From: Buttiauxella gaviniae ATCC 51604
Lineage (GTDB): Bacteria > Pseudomonadota > Gammaproteobacteria > Enterobacterales > Enterobacteriaceae
Length of the DNA stretch: 64,000 nt
Direction: 5' to 3'
NCBI RefSeq assembly: GCF_001654835.1
Contig: NZ_LXEP01000032.1
Coordinates: 1-64,000, forward strand
The notes under the pieces were generated by a model, which saw only the letters and a program-made list of their open reading frames with translations, was not told the origin of the DNA and ran no database searches. Below are positions 29,246 to 38,946 of this stretch, piece after piece. Each line of letters opens with the position of its first letter. Positions within the stretch are counted from its first letter, which is position 1. The position numbers and the translations under genes are program-made.

Positions 29246-29303
29246 GTTCTGGTTTACTTTTCTTTACGCCATTTGACCTGAGTTCACAGTTGGGGTGTCA
29301 GTA

Positions 29304-30137
29304 ATGTTTGTCCCGTTTCTCATTATGTTACGCGAAGGCCTGGAAGCCGCGCTGATTGTTAGCCTGATTGCTAGCTATCTGAAGCGTACTCAACGCGGCC
29401 AATGGATTGGCGTCATGTGGGTTGGTGTTGTGGCGGCAGCTGCGCTATGCCTTGCGCTGGGCATCTTCATCAACGAAACCACCGGTGAATTCCCGCAAAA
29501 AGAGCAGGAGTTATTTGAAGGCATCGTGGCAGTCATCGCGGTCTTCATCCTGACGTGGATGGTGTTCTGGATGCGCAAAGTATCGCGCAATGTGAAAGGG
29601 CAGCTCGAGCAGAAAGTGGACGAAGCGCTGCACAGCAAAGGCAACCACGGTTGGGCGCTAATTTTAATGGTGTTCTTCGCGGTCGCCCGTGAAGGTCTGG
29701 AGTCAGTATTCTTTCTGTTGGCAGCATTCAAGCAGGATGTGGGCATTATGCCGCCACTCGGCGCGATGCTTGGCCTGGGTACCGCGATTGTGCTCGGCTT
29801 CTTACTTTACTGGGGCGGTATCCGCCTGAACCTGGCCGTGTTCTTCAAATGGACCAGCCTGTTTATTCTGCTGGTGGCCGCAGGGCTTGCAGCGGGTGCA
29901 GTACGTGCTTTCCACGAAGCGGGACTTTGGAATCACTTCCAGGATATCGCTTTTGACCTCAGTAATGTTCTTACCACTCATTCTCTTACCGGTACGCTGC
30001 TCGAAGGTATTTTTGGATATCAGGAAACACCGACCGTAAGCGAAGTAGGAATGTACTTTATTTACCTGATCCCCGCGCTGGTGCTGTTCTTAATGCCACC
30101 GCGTTTGAGCGCTCAGGCGACAAATAACGTTCGTTAA
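29304..30137 (+). CDS. efeU: Ferrous iron permease EfeU
   Basis: Inner-membrane iron permease of the Ftr1/OFeT family, 277 residues with about seven helices. Both iron-handling REGLE motifs are intact, REGLEAALIVS at residues 10-20 and AREGLESVFFLLAA near 132. In E. coli K-12 this gene is disrupted by a frameshift; here it is continuous, so the EfeUOB system should be functional. The start at ATG 29304 matches E. coli; the upstream GTG adds three residues. First gene of efeUOB. Confidence 0.95.
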   Translation: MFVPFLIMLREGLEAALIVSLIASYLKRTQRGQWIGVMWVGVVAAAALCLALGIFINETTGEFPQKEQELFEGIVAVIAVFILTWMVFWMRKVSRNVKGQLEQKVDEALHSKGNHGWALILMVFFAVAREGLESVFFLLAAFKQDVGIMPPLGAMLGLGTAIVLGFLLYWGGIRLNLAVFFKWTSLFILLVAAGLAAGAVRAFHEAGLWNHFQDIAFDLSNVLTTHSLTGTLLEGIFGYQETPTVSEVGMYFIYLIPALVLFLMPPRLSAQATNNVR

Positions 30138-30199
30138 ATATCTTGCGGCAGATTATCGCCACTTAGTTACAACATACTCTTGTTTTATAGGGATTGGTC

Positions 30200-31324
30200 A
30201 TGACTACACATTTTCGCCGTAAAGCCTTGCATGCTGCGCTGTTTGCGTTTGCTTCTTCTGCCTTTGCCGTTCAGGCGGCTGATGTTCCTCAGGTAAAAGT
30301 TACTGTGACTGATAAACAGTGCGAACCGATGAACATTACGGTTAACGCCGGTAAAACCCAGTTCATCATTCAAAATAACAGTCAAAAAGCGCTGGAGTGG
30401 GAAATCCTGAAAGGGGTGATGGTAGTTGAAGAGCGTGAGAACATTGCACCTGGTTTCTCACAGAAAATGACGGCTAACCTGCAAGCGGGTGAATACGACA
30501 TGACCTGTGGCTTGCTAAGCAACCCTAAGGGCAAGCTTATCGTTAAAGCGGCGGGCGATCAGACTGCACCGAAAAACGACCTGATGGCATTGGCCGGACC
30601 AATCACCGAATACAAAGCTTATGTGACTGCGGAAGTTGCAGAGTTGGTTAAAGGTACAAAAGCCTTTACTGACGCAGTGAAAGCCGGCGATATCGAAAAA
30701 GCCAAATCTCTGTATGCGCCAACTCGCCAGCATTACGAGCGTATCGAACCTATTGCTGAACTGTTCTCTGATCTCGACGGCAGCATTGATGCCCGCGAAG
30801 ATGATTACGAGCAGAAAGCCAATGATCCAAAATTCACTGGTTTCCACCGTCTGGAAAAAGCGCTGTTTGGTGACAACTCCACTAAAGGCATGGAAAAATA
30901 TGCCGATCAGCTCAACAGCGACGTGCTGGATCTGCAAACACGTATTTCTGAGCTGGCATTCCCGCCAAGCAAAGTTGTCGGCGGTGCTGCGGGCCTGATT
31001 GAAGAAGTCGCGGCCAGTAAAATCAGTGGTGAAGAAGATCGCTACAGCCACACTGACCTGTGGGACTTCCAGGCAAACGTTGATGGCGCACAGAAAATTG
31101 TTAACTTGCTGCGCCCGTTGCTGACTAAAGACAATGCGCCATTGCTGGCAAAAGTGGATGCCAACTTCAAGAAAGTGGACACTATTCTTGCTAAATACCG
31201 AACTAAAGACGGCTTCGAGACTTACGACAAACTGACCGATGCAGACCGCAATGCGCTGAAAGGGCCGGTAACGGCGCTGGCAGAAGACTTGTCACAACTG
31301 CGTGGCGTACTAGGTCTGGACTAG
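30200..31324 (+). CDS. efeO: Periplasmic iron uptake protein EfeO
   Basis: 374-residue exported protein. The signal peptide ends at [10 protein letters not shown]. An N-terminal cupredoxin-like domain (about residues 28-125, ending with [12 protein letters not shown], where the Cys and Met are candidate copper/iron ligands) precedes a C-terminal M75/imelysin-like helical domain with the HxxE motif in [11 protein letters not shown]. It is proposed to oxidise or hand ferrous iron to EfeU. ATG 30200 follows GGGATTGGTC. The gene lies between efeU and efeB. Confidence 0.94.
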   Translation: MTTHFRRKALHAALFAFASSAFAVQAADVPQVKVTVTDKQCEPMNITVNAGKTQFIIQNNSQKALEWEILKGVMVVEERENIAPGFSQKMTANLQAGEYDMTCGLLSNPKGKLIVKAAGDQTAPKNDLMALAGPITEYKAYVTAEVAELVKGTKAFTDAVKAGDIEKAKSLYAPTRQHYERIEPIAELFSDLDGSIDAREDDYEQKANDPKFTGFHRLEKALFGDNSTKGMEKYADQLNSDVLDLQTRISELAFPPSKVVGGAAGLIEEVAASKISGEEDRYSHTDLWDFQANVDGAQKIVNLLRPLLTKDNAPLLAKVDANFKKVDTILAKYRTKDGFETYDKLTDADRNALKGPVTALAEDLSQLRGVLGLD

Positions 31325-31329
31325 TTTTT

Positions 31330-32613
31330 ATGGAAGATAAAAATAAAAACGGCGGGCATATTCCGGCTCGCCGCCGCTTACTGAAAGGTTTGGGCGCGCT
31401 CGGTGGCGCCCTTGCCGTTGTGGGCGGATGCCCAGTGGCACATGCGGCGAAACAAGAGACTTCTCCTGGCACGTTACCACCAGATGCGCGCATGGAAAAA
31501 CAGCCGTTTTACGGTGAACATCAGGCAGGTGTACTGACGCCACAGCAAGCGGCCATGATGTTGGTTGCATTTGATGTGTTGGCCAGTGATAAAGCTGACC
31601 TTGAGCGTTTATTCAAGTTGCTGTCTGCGCGTTTCGATTTCCTCACTATAGGTGGCCCTGCTCCGGATACCCCTAATCCACGGATGCCACCGATGGACTC
31701 AGGGATTCTTGGTGCGCAGATTTACCCGGATAACCTGACTTTTACCCTCTCTGCGGGAACATCGTTGTTTGATGAGCGCTTTGGGCTGAAAGGGCAGATG
31801 CCGAAAAAGCTGCAAAAGATGGAGCGCTTCGCTAATGATTCGTTGGATGCCAGCTTGTGTCATGGTGATTTGCTTCTCCAGATTTGCGCGAATACTGCGG
31901 ATACGGTTATCCATGCCTTACGAGATATCATCAAACACACGCCGGATTTGCTAAGCGTGCGTTGGAAGCGCGAAGGGTTTATCTCCAACCATGCAGCGCG
32001 TTCACGCGGCAAAGAGACGCCTATCAATTTGTTAGGGTTTAAAGACGGTACGGCGAACCCTAACAGCGAAGATAAACCGCTGATGAATGATGTGGTGTGG
32101 GTGACGGCAGATCAGCAAGAACCAGCATGGGCGGTAGGTGGCAGCTATAAGGCCGTGCGTATTATTCAGTTCCATGTTGAGTCCTGGGATCGAACGCCGC
32201 TAAAAGAGCAGCAGACTATTTTTGGCCGCGATAAACACAGTGGTGCCCCGCTTGGCATGAAGAATGAGCACGACGAGCCCGATTACGCAGCCGACCCTGA
32301 CGGTAATGTGATTGCGCTGGATGCTCATATTCGTCTGGCGAACCCGCGCACTAAAGAGACGCAGTCCAACCTGATGATGCGCCGTGGTTACAGCTATTCA
32401 CTGGGTGTATCAAAGTCTGGGCAACTGGATATGGGATTGTTATTTGTCTGCTTCCAGCATGACCTTGAGAAGGGCTTTTTGGCTGTGCAGCAACGTCTTA
32501 ACGGCGAAGCGCTGGAGGAGTACGTGAAGCCAATTGGCGGTGGGTACTTCTTTGTATTGCCGGGTGTTGTGGATAAGCAGCACTATTTAGGGCAAGGGCT
32601 TCTGGAAGCTTAA
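31330..32613 (+). CDS. efeB: Deferrochelatase/peroxidase EfeB (DyP type, Tat-exported)
   Basis: 427-residue periplasmic haem peroxidase of the dye-decolourising family. The N terminus has a twin-arginine signal ([14 protein letters not shown]). The DyP motif GxxDG appears as GFKDGTANP, and the proximal haem His lies in RGYSYSLG context (upstream HIRLANPRT). In E. coli it works with EfeO and EfeU in acid-induced ferrous iron uptake; removal of iron from haem has also been reported. It starts five bases after the efeO stop. Confidence 0.95.
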   Translation: MEDKNKNGGHIPARRRLLKGLGALGGALAVVGGCPVAHAAKQETSPGTLPPDARMEKQPFYGEHQAGVLTPQQAAMMLVAFDVLASDKADLERLFKLLSARFDFLTIGGPAPDTPNPRMPPMDSGILGAQIYPDNLTFTLSAGTSLFDERFGLKGQMPKKLQKMERFANDSLDASLCHGDLLLQICANTADTVIHALRDIIKHTPDLLSVRWKREGFISNHAARSRGKETPINLLGFKDGTANPNSEDKPLMNDVVWVTADQQEPAWAVGGSYKAVRIIQFHVESWDRTPLKEQQTIFGRDKHSGAPLGMKNEHDEPDYAADPDGNVIALDAHIRLANPRTKETQSNLMMRRGYSYSLGVSKSGQLDMGLLFVCFQHDLEKGFLAVQQRLNGEALEEYVKPIGGGYFFVLPGVVDKQHYLGQGLLEA

Positions 32614-32640
32614 TTCTGTAATCTCGAAATCATTTCATCC

Positions 32641-32678
32641 TAAGCATCTCCTTCTTCTACATGAGAAGGAGATGCTTA
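32641..32678 (+). terminator. Stem-loop after efeB
   Basis: Fifteen-bp stem TAAGCATCTCCTTCT with its complement AGAAGGAGATGCTTA and an eight-base loop, 28 bases beyond the efeB stop. Only scattered T follow, so it may act in termination or mRNA protection. Confidence 0.7.
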
Positions 32679-32846
32679 ACTTTCTCTTCTGACTATCTGA
32701 GAGAGGGGGCGTTGTACGCTTACTTGAAGCACGTTTTTTCCTACAATTCTTCCCCTGCTAATTTTTCATTTGCTAACTATTTGCCTGCCAGGTATTCATT
32801 CAATTTCTATATGACTACCCCATTGATATAAAAGTGTAATATTTTT

Positions 32847-32864
32847 ATGTCATAAATTTGATAA
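32847..32864 (+). promoter_or_regulatory. Candidate PhoB box of phoH
   Basis: ATGTCATAAATTTGATAA resembles the Pho box (CTGTCATAAATCTGTCAT), with the first half strong and the second weak. Position and the phosphate-starvation control of E. coli phoH support it. Confidence 0.45.
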
Positions 32865-33269
32865 GCGCATGACGAAACGCGAATGTTGATTTAAAGTAAA
32901 ATAAAAGTTGCAATTTAGATAATTTTTGATGTAATTAAAGCACGAGCGGTAGTTCCCGGCTGTGAATCTTAATCACAATGGAGATCGCGAATGGTAGGGT
33001 CCTGTACTGGCCGATTGAACAAACATCTTACCCGCACAAATCAGCGCGGAGGCATCTCCTCCGGCTTCGCTATCTTCACCGCTAAAAACCCTGAATCCAC
33101 AACCAATCAATGTATTAACGATGCGCTAAGCGGCGTAATTCGTCTAACTGGTGCATCCTCTCAACCGGCAGTTCATGGCTTAAAAGGAAGCCAAACCTCA
33201 TCCGTTAGTGAACATAATCGCGCACTGTGTTGTGGCGCGGGAAATGAAACCAACTGTAAGGTGCCATCC

Positions 33270-34058
33270 ATGGGAAGACAGAAAGCAGTGATCAAAGCTC
33301 GTCGCGAAGCAAAACGTGTGCTGAGACGGGATTCGCGTAGCCATAAACAACGCGAAGAGGAATCGGTCACAACGCTTGTGCAGATGAGCGGCGTTGAATC
33401 TATCGGTATGGCAAGAGATTGCCGTGATAACTCACCGATTGCGGCGCGAAATGAGGCTCAGGAGCACTATCTTAACGCCATCGAGAAAAAGCAGCTGATA
33501 TTCGCCACCGGTGAAGCCGGGTGCGGCAAAACGTATATCAGTGCGGCGAAAGCCGCTGAGGCCCTGATACATAAGGATGTCGACAGGATAATTGTCACCC
33601 GCCCGGTCCTGCAAGCTGATGAAGATCTCGGTTTCTTACCCGGGGATATTTCGGAAAAATTCGCTCCTTATTTCCGCCCGGTGTATGACATCCTGGTGCG
33701 ACGTTTAGGGTCGTCTTTTATGCAGTACTGCCTGCGTCCCGAAATTGGCAAAGTAGAGATTGCGCCGTTCGCCTATATGCGTGGACGTACCTTCGAAAAT
33801 GCGGTGGTTATTCTTGATGAGGCGCAGAATGTCACCGCAGCGCAAATGAAAATGTTCTTAACGCGCCTTGGGGAAAACGTGACGGTCATCGTCAATGGCG
33901 ATATCACGCAATGCGATTTGCCACGGGGTGTTAAGTCCGGCCTGAGTGATGCTCTGGAACGTTTTGAAGAAGATGAAATGGTAGGTGTGGTCCGCTTTGG
34001 CAAACAAGATTGTGTGCGCTCGGCCCTTTGCCAGCGCGCATTGAATGCCTACGACTGA
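33270..34058 (+). CDS. phoH: Phosphate starvation-inducible ATPase PhoH
   Basis: Cytoplasmic P-loop NTPase of 262 residues from ATG 33270 (AAGG eight bases upstream). Walker A is GEAGCGKT, Walker B is VVILDEAQN, with TRPVLQADEDLGFLPGD between, as in superfamily I helicase-like PhoH. An upstream in-frame ATG at 32991 with a fair GGAG site would give 355 residues, similar in length to the annotated long form of E. coli PhoH. The first 93 residues look unlike a folded domain, so I prefer the short form but cannot exclude the long one. Precise biochemical role is unknown; RNA-related functions are proposed for the family. Confidence 0.85.
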   Translation: MGRQKAVIKARREAKRVLRRDSRSHKQREEESVTTLVQMSGVESIGMARDCRDNSPIAARNEAQEHYLNAIEKKQLIFATGEAGCGKTYISAAKAAEALIHKDVDRIIVTRPVLQADEDLGFLPGDISEKFAPYFRPVYDILVRRLGSSFMQYCLRPEIGKVEIAPFAYMRGRTFENAVVILDEAQNVTAAQMKMFLTRLGENVTVIVNGDITQCDLPRGVKSGLSDALERFEEDEMVGVVRFGKQDCVRSALCQRALNAYD

Positions 34059-34080
34059 TTTCCGGTGTGAAAGAATTGTA

Positions 34081-34107
34081 AAGCCCAAACTCTGTTTGGG
34101 CTTTTTT
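34081..34107 (+). terminator. Rho-independent terminator of phoH
   Basis: AAGCCCAAAC TCT GTTTGGGCTT followed by TTTT: a ten-bp stem with a T-run, 22 bases after the phoH stop. Confidence 0.92.
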
Positions 34108-34132
34108 CTTTGCGCGAATTATTTACCCAAAA

Positions 34133-34148
34133 TGTGAAGGGTATCAAA
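34133..34148. promoter_or_regulatory. Candidate CRP site of the chb operon
   Basis: TGTGA-N6-TCAAA (TGTGAAGGGTATCAAA) matches the CRP consensus TGTGA-N6-TCACA with one mismatch, 173 bases upstream of chbB. The E. coli chb operon needs CRP-cAMP. I did not find a confident NagC site. Confidence 0.5.
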
Positions 34149-34320
34149 ACGGATAGTCAAGGAGAGACAATTTTGGGCTCCGCAATATTATTCCCCGCCG
34201 ACGTGTTGCCGTATACTTCTCTCAACAAGAAACAATCAGAACTTTCCAATCAGTCCCTTTTGCAGGCGTGGGTTGTGCTGATTTCAGACATGCAGGCTAT
34301 TGCAACGTGAGGAATTTATT

Positions 34321-34641
34321 ATGACTAAAAGACGTATCTACCTATTTTGTTCTGCCGGGATGTCCACCTCATTGCTGGTATCAAAAATGAAGGCGCAGGC
34401 AGAGAAGTATGAAGTGCCTGTAATTATCGAAGCCTGGCCTGAAACTCTGGCTGCTGAAAAAGGCAAGGATGCAGATCTGGTATTACTTGGACCACAAATC
34501 GCTTATATGCTGCCAGAAATTCAGAAAGTATTACCCGGTAAACCGGTAGAAGTTATTGATTCAGCAATGTACGGCAAAATTGATGGGTTAGGCGTGCTGA
34601 AAGCAGCAGTCGCATCGATCAAGAAAGCAGCAAGCAACTAA
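34321..34641 (+). CDS. chbB: PTS N,N'-diacetylchitobiose-specific EIIB, ChbB
   Basis: Cytoplasmic phosphotransfer subunit of 106 residues, as in E. coli. The phospho-accepting Cys10 is in [13 protein letters not shown]. It takes phosphate from ChbA and passes it to the sugar during transport through ChbC. ATG 34321 is set by GAGG upstream. First gene of chbBCARFG. Confidence 0.96.
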   Translation: MTKRRIYLFCSAGMSTSLLVSKMKAQAEKYEVPVIIEAWPETLAAEKGKDADLVLLGPQIAYMLPEIQKVLPGKPVEVIDSAMYGKIDGLGVLKAAVASIKKAASN

Positions 34642-34727
34642 TTTTTTATTTTGTTTTATTTTTCCGTCAAAGAACGACCTTACACAACCTGGCCGCAAGA
34701 ATCTTGCGGCAATAAAGGAAATTCCAA

Positions 34728-36086
34728 ATGAGTAAAGTCATTGATTCACTTGAAAAGATATTGCTTCCTTTCGCAGTGAAAATTGGGAAGCAACCGCACG
34801 TCAACGCAATTAAAAATGGTTTCATCAAATTAATGCCATTGACCCTTGCCGGGGCCATGTTTGTATTAATCAATAACGTATTTCTGAGTTTTGGCGCTGG
34901 TTCATTTTTTTATTCTTTAGGTATTCGCTTAGATCCCTCAACCATTGAAACCCTTAATGGGTTAAAAGCCATTGGCGGCAACGTATATAACGGTACGTTA
35001 GGTATTATGTCGCTAATGGCTCCTTTTTTCATTGGTATGGCGCTTGCTGAGGAACGTAAAGTTGACCCTCTTGCGGCCGGTTTATTATCCGTTGCCGCAT
35101 TTATGACCGTTACACCCTATAGCGTAGGTGAAGCTTATGCAGTGGGCGCTAACTGGTTAGGTGGTCAGAATATTATTTCCGGTATTGTTATTGGTCTGGT
35201 TGTCGCGGAGCTATTTACTTTTGTTATCCGCCGAAACTGGGTAATTACTTTGCCAGATAGTGTGCCAACTTCGGTATCACGTTCATTCTCTGCGTTAATT
35301 CCAGGTTTCCTGATTCTGTCTATTTTCGGGATTATTTCCTGGGTGCTGGCGAATCATGGTAGCAACTTCCACCAGATCATTATGGATTCCATCTCTACGC
35401 CGCTGGCTTCGATGGGTGCGGTAGTGGGCTGGGCGTATGTTATCTTCAACTCCCTGCTGTGGTTCTTCGGTGTGCATGGTTCGCTGGCGCTTACCGCGCT
35501 GGACAACGGCATCATGACCCCATGGGCGTTGGAAAACATCGCTCTCTACAACCAGTATGGTTCAGTTCAGGCTGCGATTGATGCAGGTAAACAGTTCCAC
35601 TTCTGGGCGAAACCAATGCTCGACTCCTACATCCTGTTGGGTGGTTCTGGTGCGACACTGGGCTTAATTATCGCAATCTTCATGGTTTCACGTCGCGCCG
35701 ACCACCGTCAGGTTGCGAAACTGGCACTGCCGTCAGGCATCTTCCAGATTAATGAACCAATCCTGTTCGGTCTGCCAATCATCATGAACCCAGTTATGTT
35801 CATCCCGTTTGTGCTGGTTCAGCCGATTCTGGCAGCTATCACACTTGCGGCTTACTCTCTGGGAATTATTCCACCGGTTACCAACCTTGCTCCATGGACG
35901 ATGCCTACCGGTCTGGGCGCCTTCTTCAACAGTAACGGTAGTATCGCAGCATTGTTAGTTGCGCTGTTCAACTTAGGTGTCGCGACATGTGTCTACATAC
36001 CGTTCGTTATCCTGTCTAACAAAGCACAGGCTGTAATCGAAGAAGAAGAAAGCGAAGAAGATATTGCTAACGCACTGAAATTCTAA
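34728..36086 (+). CDS. chbC: PTS N,N'-diacetylchitobiose-specific EIIC, ChbC
   Basis: Inner-membrane transport channel of 452 residues, lactose/cellobiose PTS family. About ten membrane segments; conserved [20 protein letters not shown] near residue 245 and [19 protein letters not shown] near 330, the substrate and loop motifs of the family. It carries chitobiose (and probably related disaccharides) inward for phosphorylation by ChbB. Preceded by AAAGGAAA. It is separated from chbA by 134 bases holding an ERIC remnant and a hairpin. Confidence 0.96.
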   Translation: MSKVIDSLEKILLPFAVKIGKQPHVNAIKNGFIKLMPLTLAGAMFVLINNVFLSFGAGSFFYSLGIRLDPSTIETLNGLKAIGGNVYNGTLGIMSLMAPFFIGMALAEERKVDPLAAGLLSVAAFMTVTPYSVGEAYAVGANWLGGQNIISGIVIGLVVAELFTFVIRRNWVITLPDSVPTSVSRSFSALIPGFLILSIFGIISWVLANHGSNFHQIIMDSISTPLASMGAVVGWAYVIFNSLLWFFGVHGSLALTALDNGIMTPWALENIALYNQYGSVQAAIDAGKQFHFWAKPMLDSYILLGGSGATLGLIIAIFMVSRRADHRQVAKLALPSGIFQINEPILFGLPIIMNPVMFIPFVLVQPILAAITLAAYSLGIIPPVTNLAPWTMPTGLGAFFNSNGSIAALLVALFNLGVATCVYIPFVILSNKAQAVIEEEESEEDIANALKF

Positions 36087-36106
36087 TCTTAAGTTTTGTA
36101 CCCAAA

Positions 36107-36158
36107 ATAATTCGAGCGGCAGGAAGCCAACGCACATGCGGCTTGAACTCTGAAGGGT
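36107..36158. repeat. Internally deleted ERIC remnant between chbC and chbA
   Basis: The left end (AATAATTCGAG..GCAGGAAG) and right end (CAACGCACATGCGGCTTGAA) of an ERIC element are joined with the central core missing. Confidence 0.6.
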
Positions 36159-36167
36159 AGTAGTTTT

Positions 36168-36195
36168 GGTTGGGGATGGCCCCCTATCCCCAACC
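36168..36195 (+). terminator. Intra-operonic hairpin upstream of chbA
   Basis: Perfect ten-bp stem GGTTGGGGAT/ATCCCCAACC with an eight-base loop and no T-run, 25 bases before chbA. It is more likely an attenuating or mRNA-protecting structure than a full terminator. Confidence 0.5.
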
Positions 36196-36220
36196 ACTTT
36201 AAATATACCGGGAGATTGAA

Positions 36221-36568
36221 ATGTTTGATTTGGATAGCGCAGTCGATAACGAAGTGGATACCGACGATCTTGAAGAAGTGGTGATGGGTTTAATCATTAA
36301 CTCAGGTCAGGCTCGCAGCCTTGCATACGGCGCACTGAAAATCGCGAAAACAGGTGATTTTGAAAAAGCCAGGGAGTTGATGGCGCAGTCTCGTGAAGCA
36401 CTGAATGCAGCGCACCTGGTGCAAACCAAATTGATTGAAGGTGACCAGGGCGAAGGCAAAACTAAAGTTAGCCTGGTGCTGGTTCATGCACAGGATCACC
36501 TGATGACTTCTATGCTGGCGCGTGAGTTGGTTACAGAACTTATTGAGCTTCACGAAAAAATAAAATAA
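36221..36568 (+). CDS. chbA: PTS N,N'-diacetylchitobiose-specific EIIA, ChbA
   Basis: Cytoplasmic EIIA of the lactose/cellobiose class, 115 residues. The phosphorylated His89 lies in LVLVHAQDHLM; the preceding helices carry the conserved GLIINSGQARSLAYGAL stretch. It receives phosphate from HPr and passes it to ChbB. GGGAG precedes the start. chbR follows 12 bases later. Confidence 0.95.
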   Translation: MFDLDSAVDNEVDTDDLEEVVMGLIINSGQARSLAYGALKIAKTGDFEKARELMAQSREALNAAHLVQTKLIEGDQGEGKTKVSLVLVHAQDHLMTSMLARELVTELIELHEKIK

Positions 36569-36580
36569 GTTGGAGTCCCT

Positions 36581-37417
36581 ATGCAGCCACCGGTAATCAG
36601 TATGGAAATCAACACGGCACGCGAGAGCCAGCTTTTTGATGGTCAACATTTCCACATGTTCATCCACAACAAAGTCGAAAGTGTCTCCGGGCTGCACCAG
36701 CATGATTATTACGAATTTACGGTAGTGCTGACAGGGCGTTATTATCAGGAAATCAACGGTAAACGTGTGCTGCTGGAAAGAGGGAGTTTTGTTTTCATTC
36801 CACTCGGCTCTTATCATCAAAGTTTTTATGATTTTGGTGCGACCCGAATTTTGAATGTTGGTATTAGCAAGGCTTTTTTTGAACAACATTATTTACCGTT
36901 ATTCCCAGCATATTTTATTGCGTCACAGGTTTATCAAATTAAGAATGAATTTTTGACTTATATTGAATCTGTGACTGCTTCATTAAACTTCCGTCAGGGT
37001 GAGTTTAATGAGTTTCTCGAAATGGTGACGTTTTATATTGTGAACCGTCTGCGCCATCATAAAGAATCTGAGTCCGGCGGTGATATTCCTGGCTGGCTGA
37101 AAAATGCTGTTGAGCAGATGCATGGCAAGTTGATGTTTGGCGATAAAGCATTAGTGAATATGGTGGAGTTGTCCGGTAAGTCACAGGAGTACTTAACCCG
37201 TGCTACACAGCGCCACTATGGCAAAACACCGATGCAAATTATTAATGAGATAAGAATTGATTTTGCTAAGAAGCAACTGGAAATTACCAACTATTCTGTC
37301 ACCGACATTGCTTTCGAGTCAGGTTATAGTAGTGCCAGTATGTTTATTAAAAACTTTAAGAAGTTAACGTCATTTACACCGCAGCATTATCGGAAGCAGT
37401 TATACAGCATTAAATAG
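36581..37417 (+). CDS. chbR: AraC-type regulator of the chb operon, ChbR
   Basis: 278 residues. An N-terminal cupin-like sensing domain ([19 protein letters not shown] near residue 32) and a C-terminal AraC double helix-turn-helix ([36 protein letters not shown] near 225-260). In E. coli ChbR represses chb without inducer and activates it with monodeacetylated chitobiose-6-phosphate, together with NagC and CRP. TTGGAG precedes the start. Confidence 0.94.
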   Translation: MQPPVISMEINTARESQLFDGQHFHMFIHNKVESVSGLHQHDYYEFTVVLTGRYYQEINGKRVLLERGSFVFIPLGSYHQSFYDFGATRILNVGISKAFFEQHYLPLFPAYFIASQVYQIKNEFLTYIESVTASLNFRQGEFNEFLEMVTFYIVNRLRHHKESESGGDIPGWLKNAVEQMHGKLMFGDKALVNMVELSGKSQEYLTRATQRHYGKTPMQIINEIRIDFAKKQLEITNYSVTDIAFESGYSSASMFIKNFKKLTSFTPQHYRKQLYSIK

Positions 37418-37557
37418 TCATTATTCATATCCATTGTGAATGTATTAGTGAAGGTTGGTCAATATACCCCATATTATTAGTGCGGCATATAACCTTCAAT
37501 AATACATCTATATCGCTGTCTTAATTTACAGTGCAATAAACTTGTACCGGAGTCCTC

Positions 37558-38901
37558 ATGAGTAAAAAATTGAAAGTCGTCACAATCGGTGGTGGTAGCA
37601 GCTATACCCCTGAATTACTCGAAGGTTTTATTAAACGTTACGAAGAATTGCCGATAACTGAATTATGGCTGGTTGATGTTGAAGCCGGAAAAGAGAAACA
37701 AGATATTATTTTCGATCTCTGCTTGCGTATGATTGAACGCGCGGCAGTGCCAATTGCACTGTATAAAACCCTCGATCGCCGCGAAGCGCTGGTAGATGCC
37801 GATTTTGTTACCACGCAATTGCGTGTCGGGCAGCTTAAAGCCCGTGAACTTGATGAGCGTATCCCGCTAAGCTACGGCTATTTGGGCCAGGAAACTAACG
37901 GTGCGGGTGGTTTGTTTAAAGGTCTGCGTACTATTCCGGTGATTTTCGACATCATTAATGATGTGAAAGAGATCTGCCCAGACGCATGGGTTATCAACTT
38001 CACTAACCCGGCTGGCATGGTCACCGAAGCAGTTTATCGCCACACTGACTTCAAAAAATTCATCGGTGTTTGCAACATTCCAGTGGGCATGAAAATGTTC
38101 ATTAAGGATGTGTTGAAACTCGCACCAACGGACGAACTGAACATTGACCTGTTCGGCCTGAACCACATGGTCTTCATCAAAGATGTCATTGTTAACGGGA
38201 CTTCCCGTTTTGATGAACTGCTTGATGGCGTGGCGTCCGGTACGCTAACCGCAGGTTCGGTGAAAAACATCTTTGATCTGCCATTCAGTGAAGGTCTGAT
38301 TCGTTCACTTCGACTGTTGCCGTGCTCTTACTTGCTTTATTACTTCAAGCAAAAAGAGATGTTGGCCATCGAAATGGGCGAGTTCTACAAAGGTGGTGCA
38401 CGTGCCACGGTTGTTCAGAAAGTCGAAAAGCAACTGTTCGAGCTTTATAAAGATCCGGCCCTGAATGTGAAACCAAAAGAGTTGGAACTGCGTGGCGGAG
38501 CTTACTACTCTGATGCGGCTTGTGAAGTTATCAGCGATATCTATAACGACAAGCAAAGCGAGCATTACGTTAACGTGCCACACCACGGGCATGTTGATAA
38601 TATTCCTGCTGACTGGGCGGTTGAAATGACCTGTACCATCGGCCGTGAGGGTGCTACCCCAAGCTCGCGCATCACTCATTTTGATGAAAAAGTGCTGGGC
38701 CTGATTTACACCATCAAAGGGTTCGAAGTGGCAGCCAGTGAAGCCGCGCTTAGCGGAAACTTTAATGATGTTCTGCTGGCGTTAAATCTAAGCCCGCTGA
38801 TTCATTCTGATAAAGATGCCGAGAAAATTGCCCGCGATATGCTGTTAGCTCACGAAGCTAATCTGCCAAACTTTGCAGAAGCTATCGCTGCACTTAAATA
38901 A
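37558..38901 (+). CDS. chbF: 6-phospho-beta-glucosidase ChbF (GH4)
   Basis: Cytoplasmic NAD+/Mn2+-dependent glycosidase of family GH4, 447 residues (E. coli 450). N-terminal nucleotide-binding loop VVTIGGGSSYTPELLEGF; metal and catalytic motifs TNPAGMVTEA and GVCNIPVGM (Cys ligand) with a His in GLNHMVF. It hydrolyses phosphorylated chitobiose after deacetylation by ChbG. CGGAG lies upstream. A 140-base gap separates it from chbR. Confidence 0.95.
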   Translation: MSKKLKVVTIGGGSSYTPELLEGFIKRYEELPITELWLVDVEAGKEKQDIIFDLCLRMIERAAVPIALYKTLDRREALVDADFVTTQLRVGQLKARELDERIPLSYGYLGQETNGAGGLFKGLRTIPVIFDIINDVKEICPDAWVINFTNPAGMVTEAVYRHTDFKKFIGVCNIPVGMKMFIKDVLKLAPTDELNIDLFGLNHMVFIKDVIVNGTSRFDELLDGVASGTLTAGSVKNIFDLPFSEGLIRSLRLLPCSYLLYYFKQKEMLAIEMGEFYKGGARATVVQKVEKQLFELYKDPALNVKPKELELRGGAYYSDAACEVISDIYNDKQSEHYVNVPHHGHVDNIPADWAVEMTCTIGREGATPSSRITHFDEKVLGLIYTIKGFEVAASEAALSGNFNDVLLALNLSPLIHSDKDAEKIARDMLLAHEANLPNFAEAIAALK

Positions 38902-38907
38902 CTGGAG

Positions 38908-38929
38908 GCCTTCCCTGCAAAGGGAAGGC
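38908..38929 (+). other. Hairpin between chbF and chbG
   Basis: Nine-bp stem GCCTTCCCT/AGGGAAGGC with loop GCAA and no T-run, in the 45-base gap before chbG. Possible mRNA-stability or expression-tuning element. Confidence 0.5.
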
Positions 38930-38946
38930 AGCTTACCGAGGCGACA

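Larger units (their letters stand above)
32614..33269 (+). other. efeB-phoH intergenic region and phoH leader
   Basis: About 650 bases if phoH starts at 33270. It holds the efeB stem-loop (32641-32678) and a candidate Pho box (32847-32864). An in-frame N-terminal extension of phoH is open from ATG 32991, with GGAG seven bases upstream. The extension translates to a low-conservation, basic sequence and may be an untranslated leader instead. Confidence 0.5.

Noticed and set aside
34180-34200. Possible NagC site upstream of chbB
   Set aside because: The AT-rich arms flank a GC centre, but the match to the NagC consensus is too loose to claim.
34110-34310. Plus-strand 66-codon ORF before chbB
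   Set aside because: It coincides with the CRP site and the leader of chbB, and shows no protein character.
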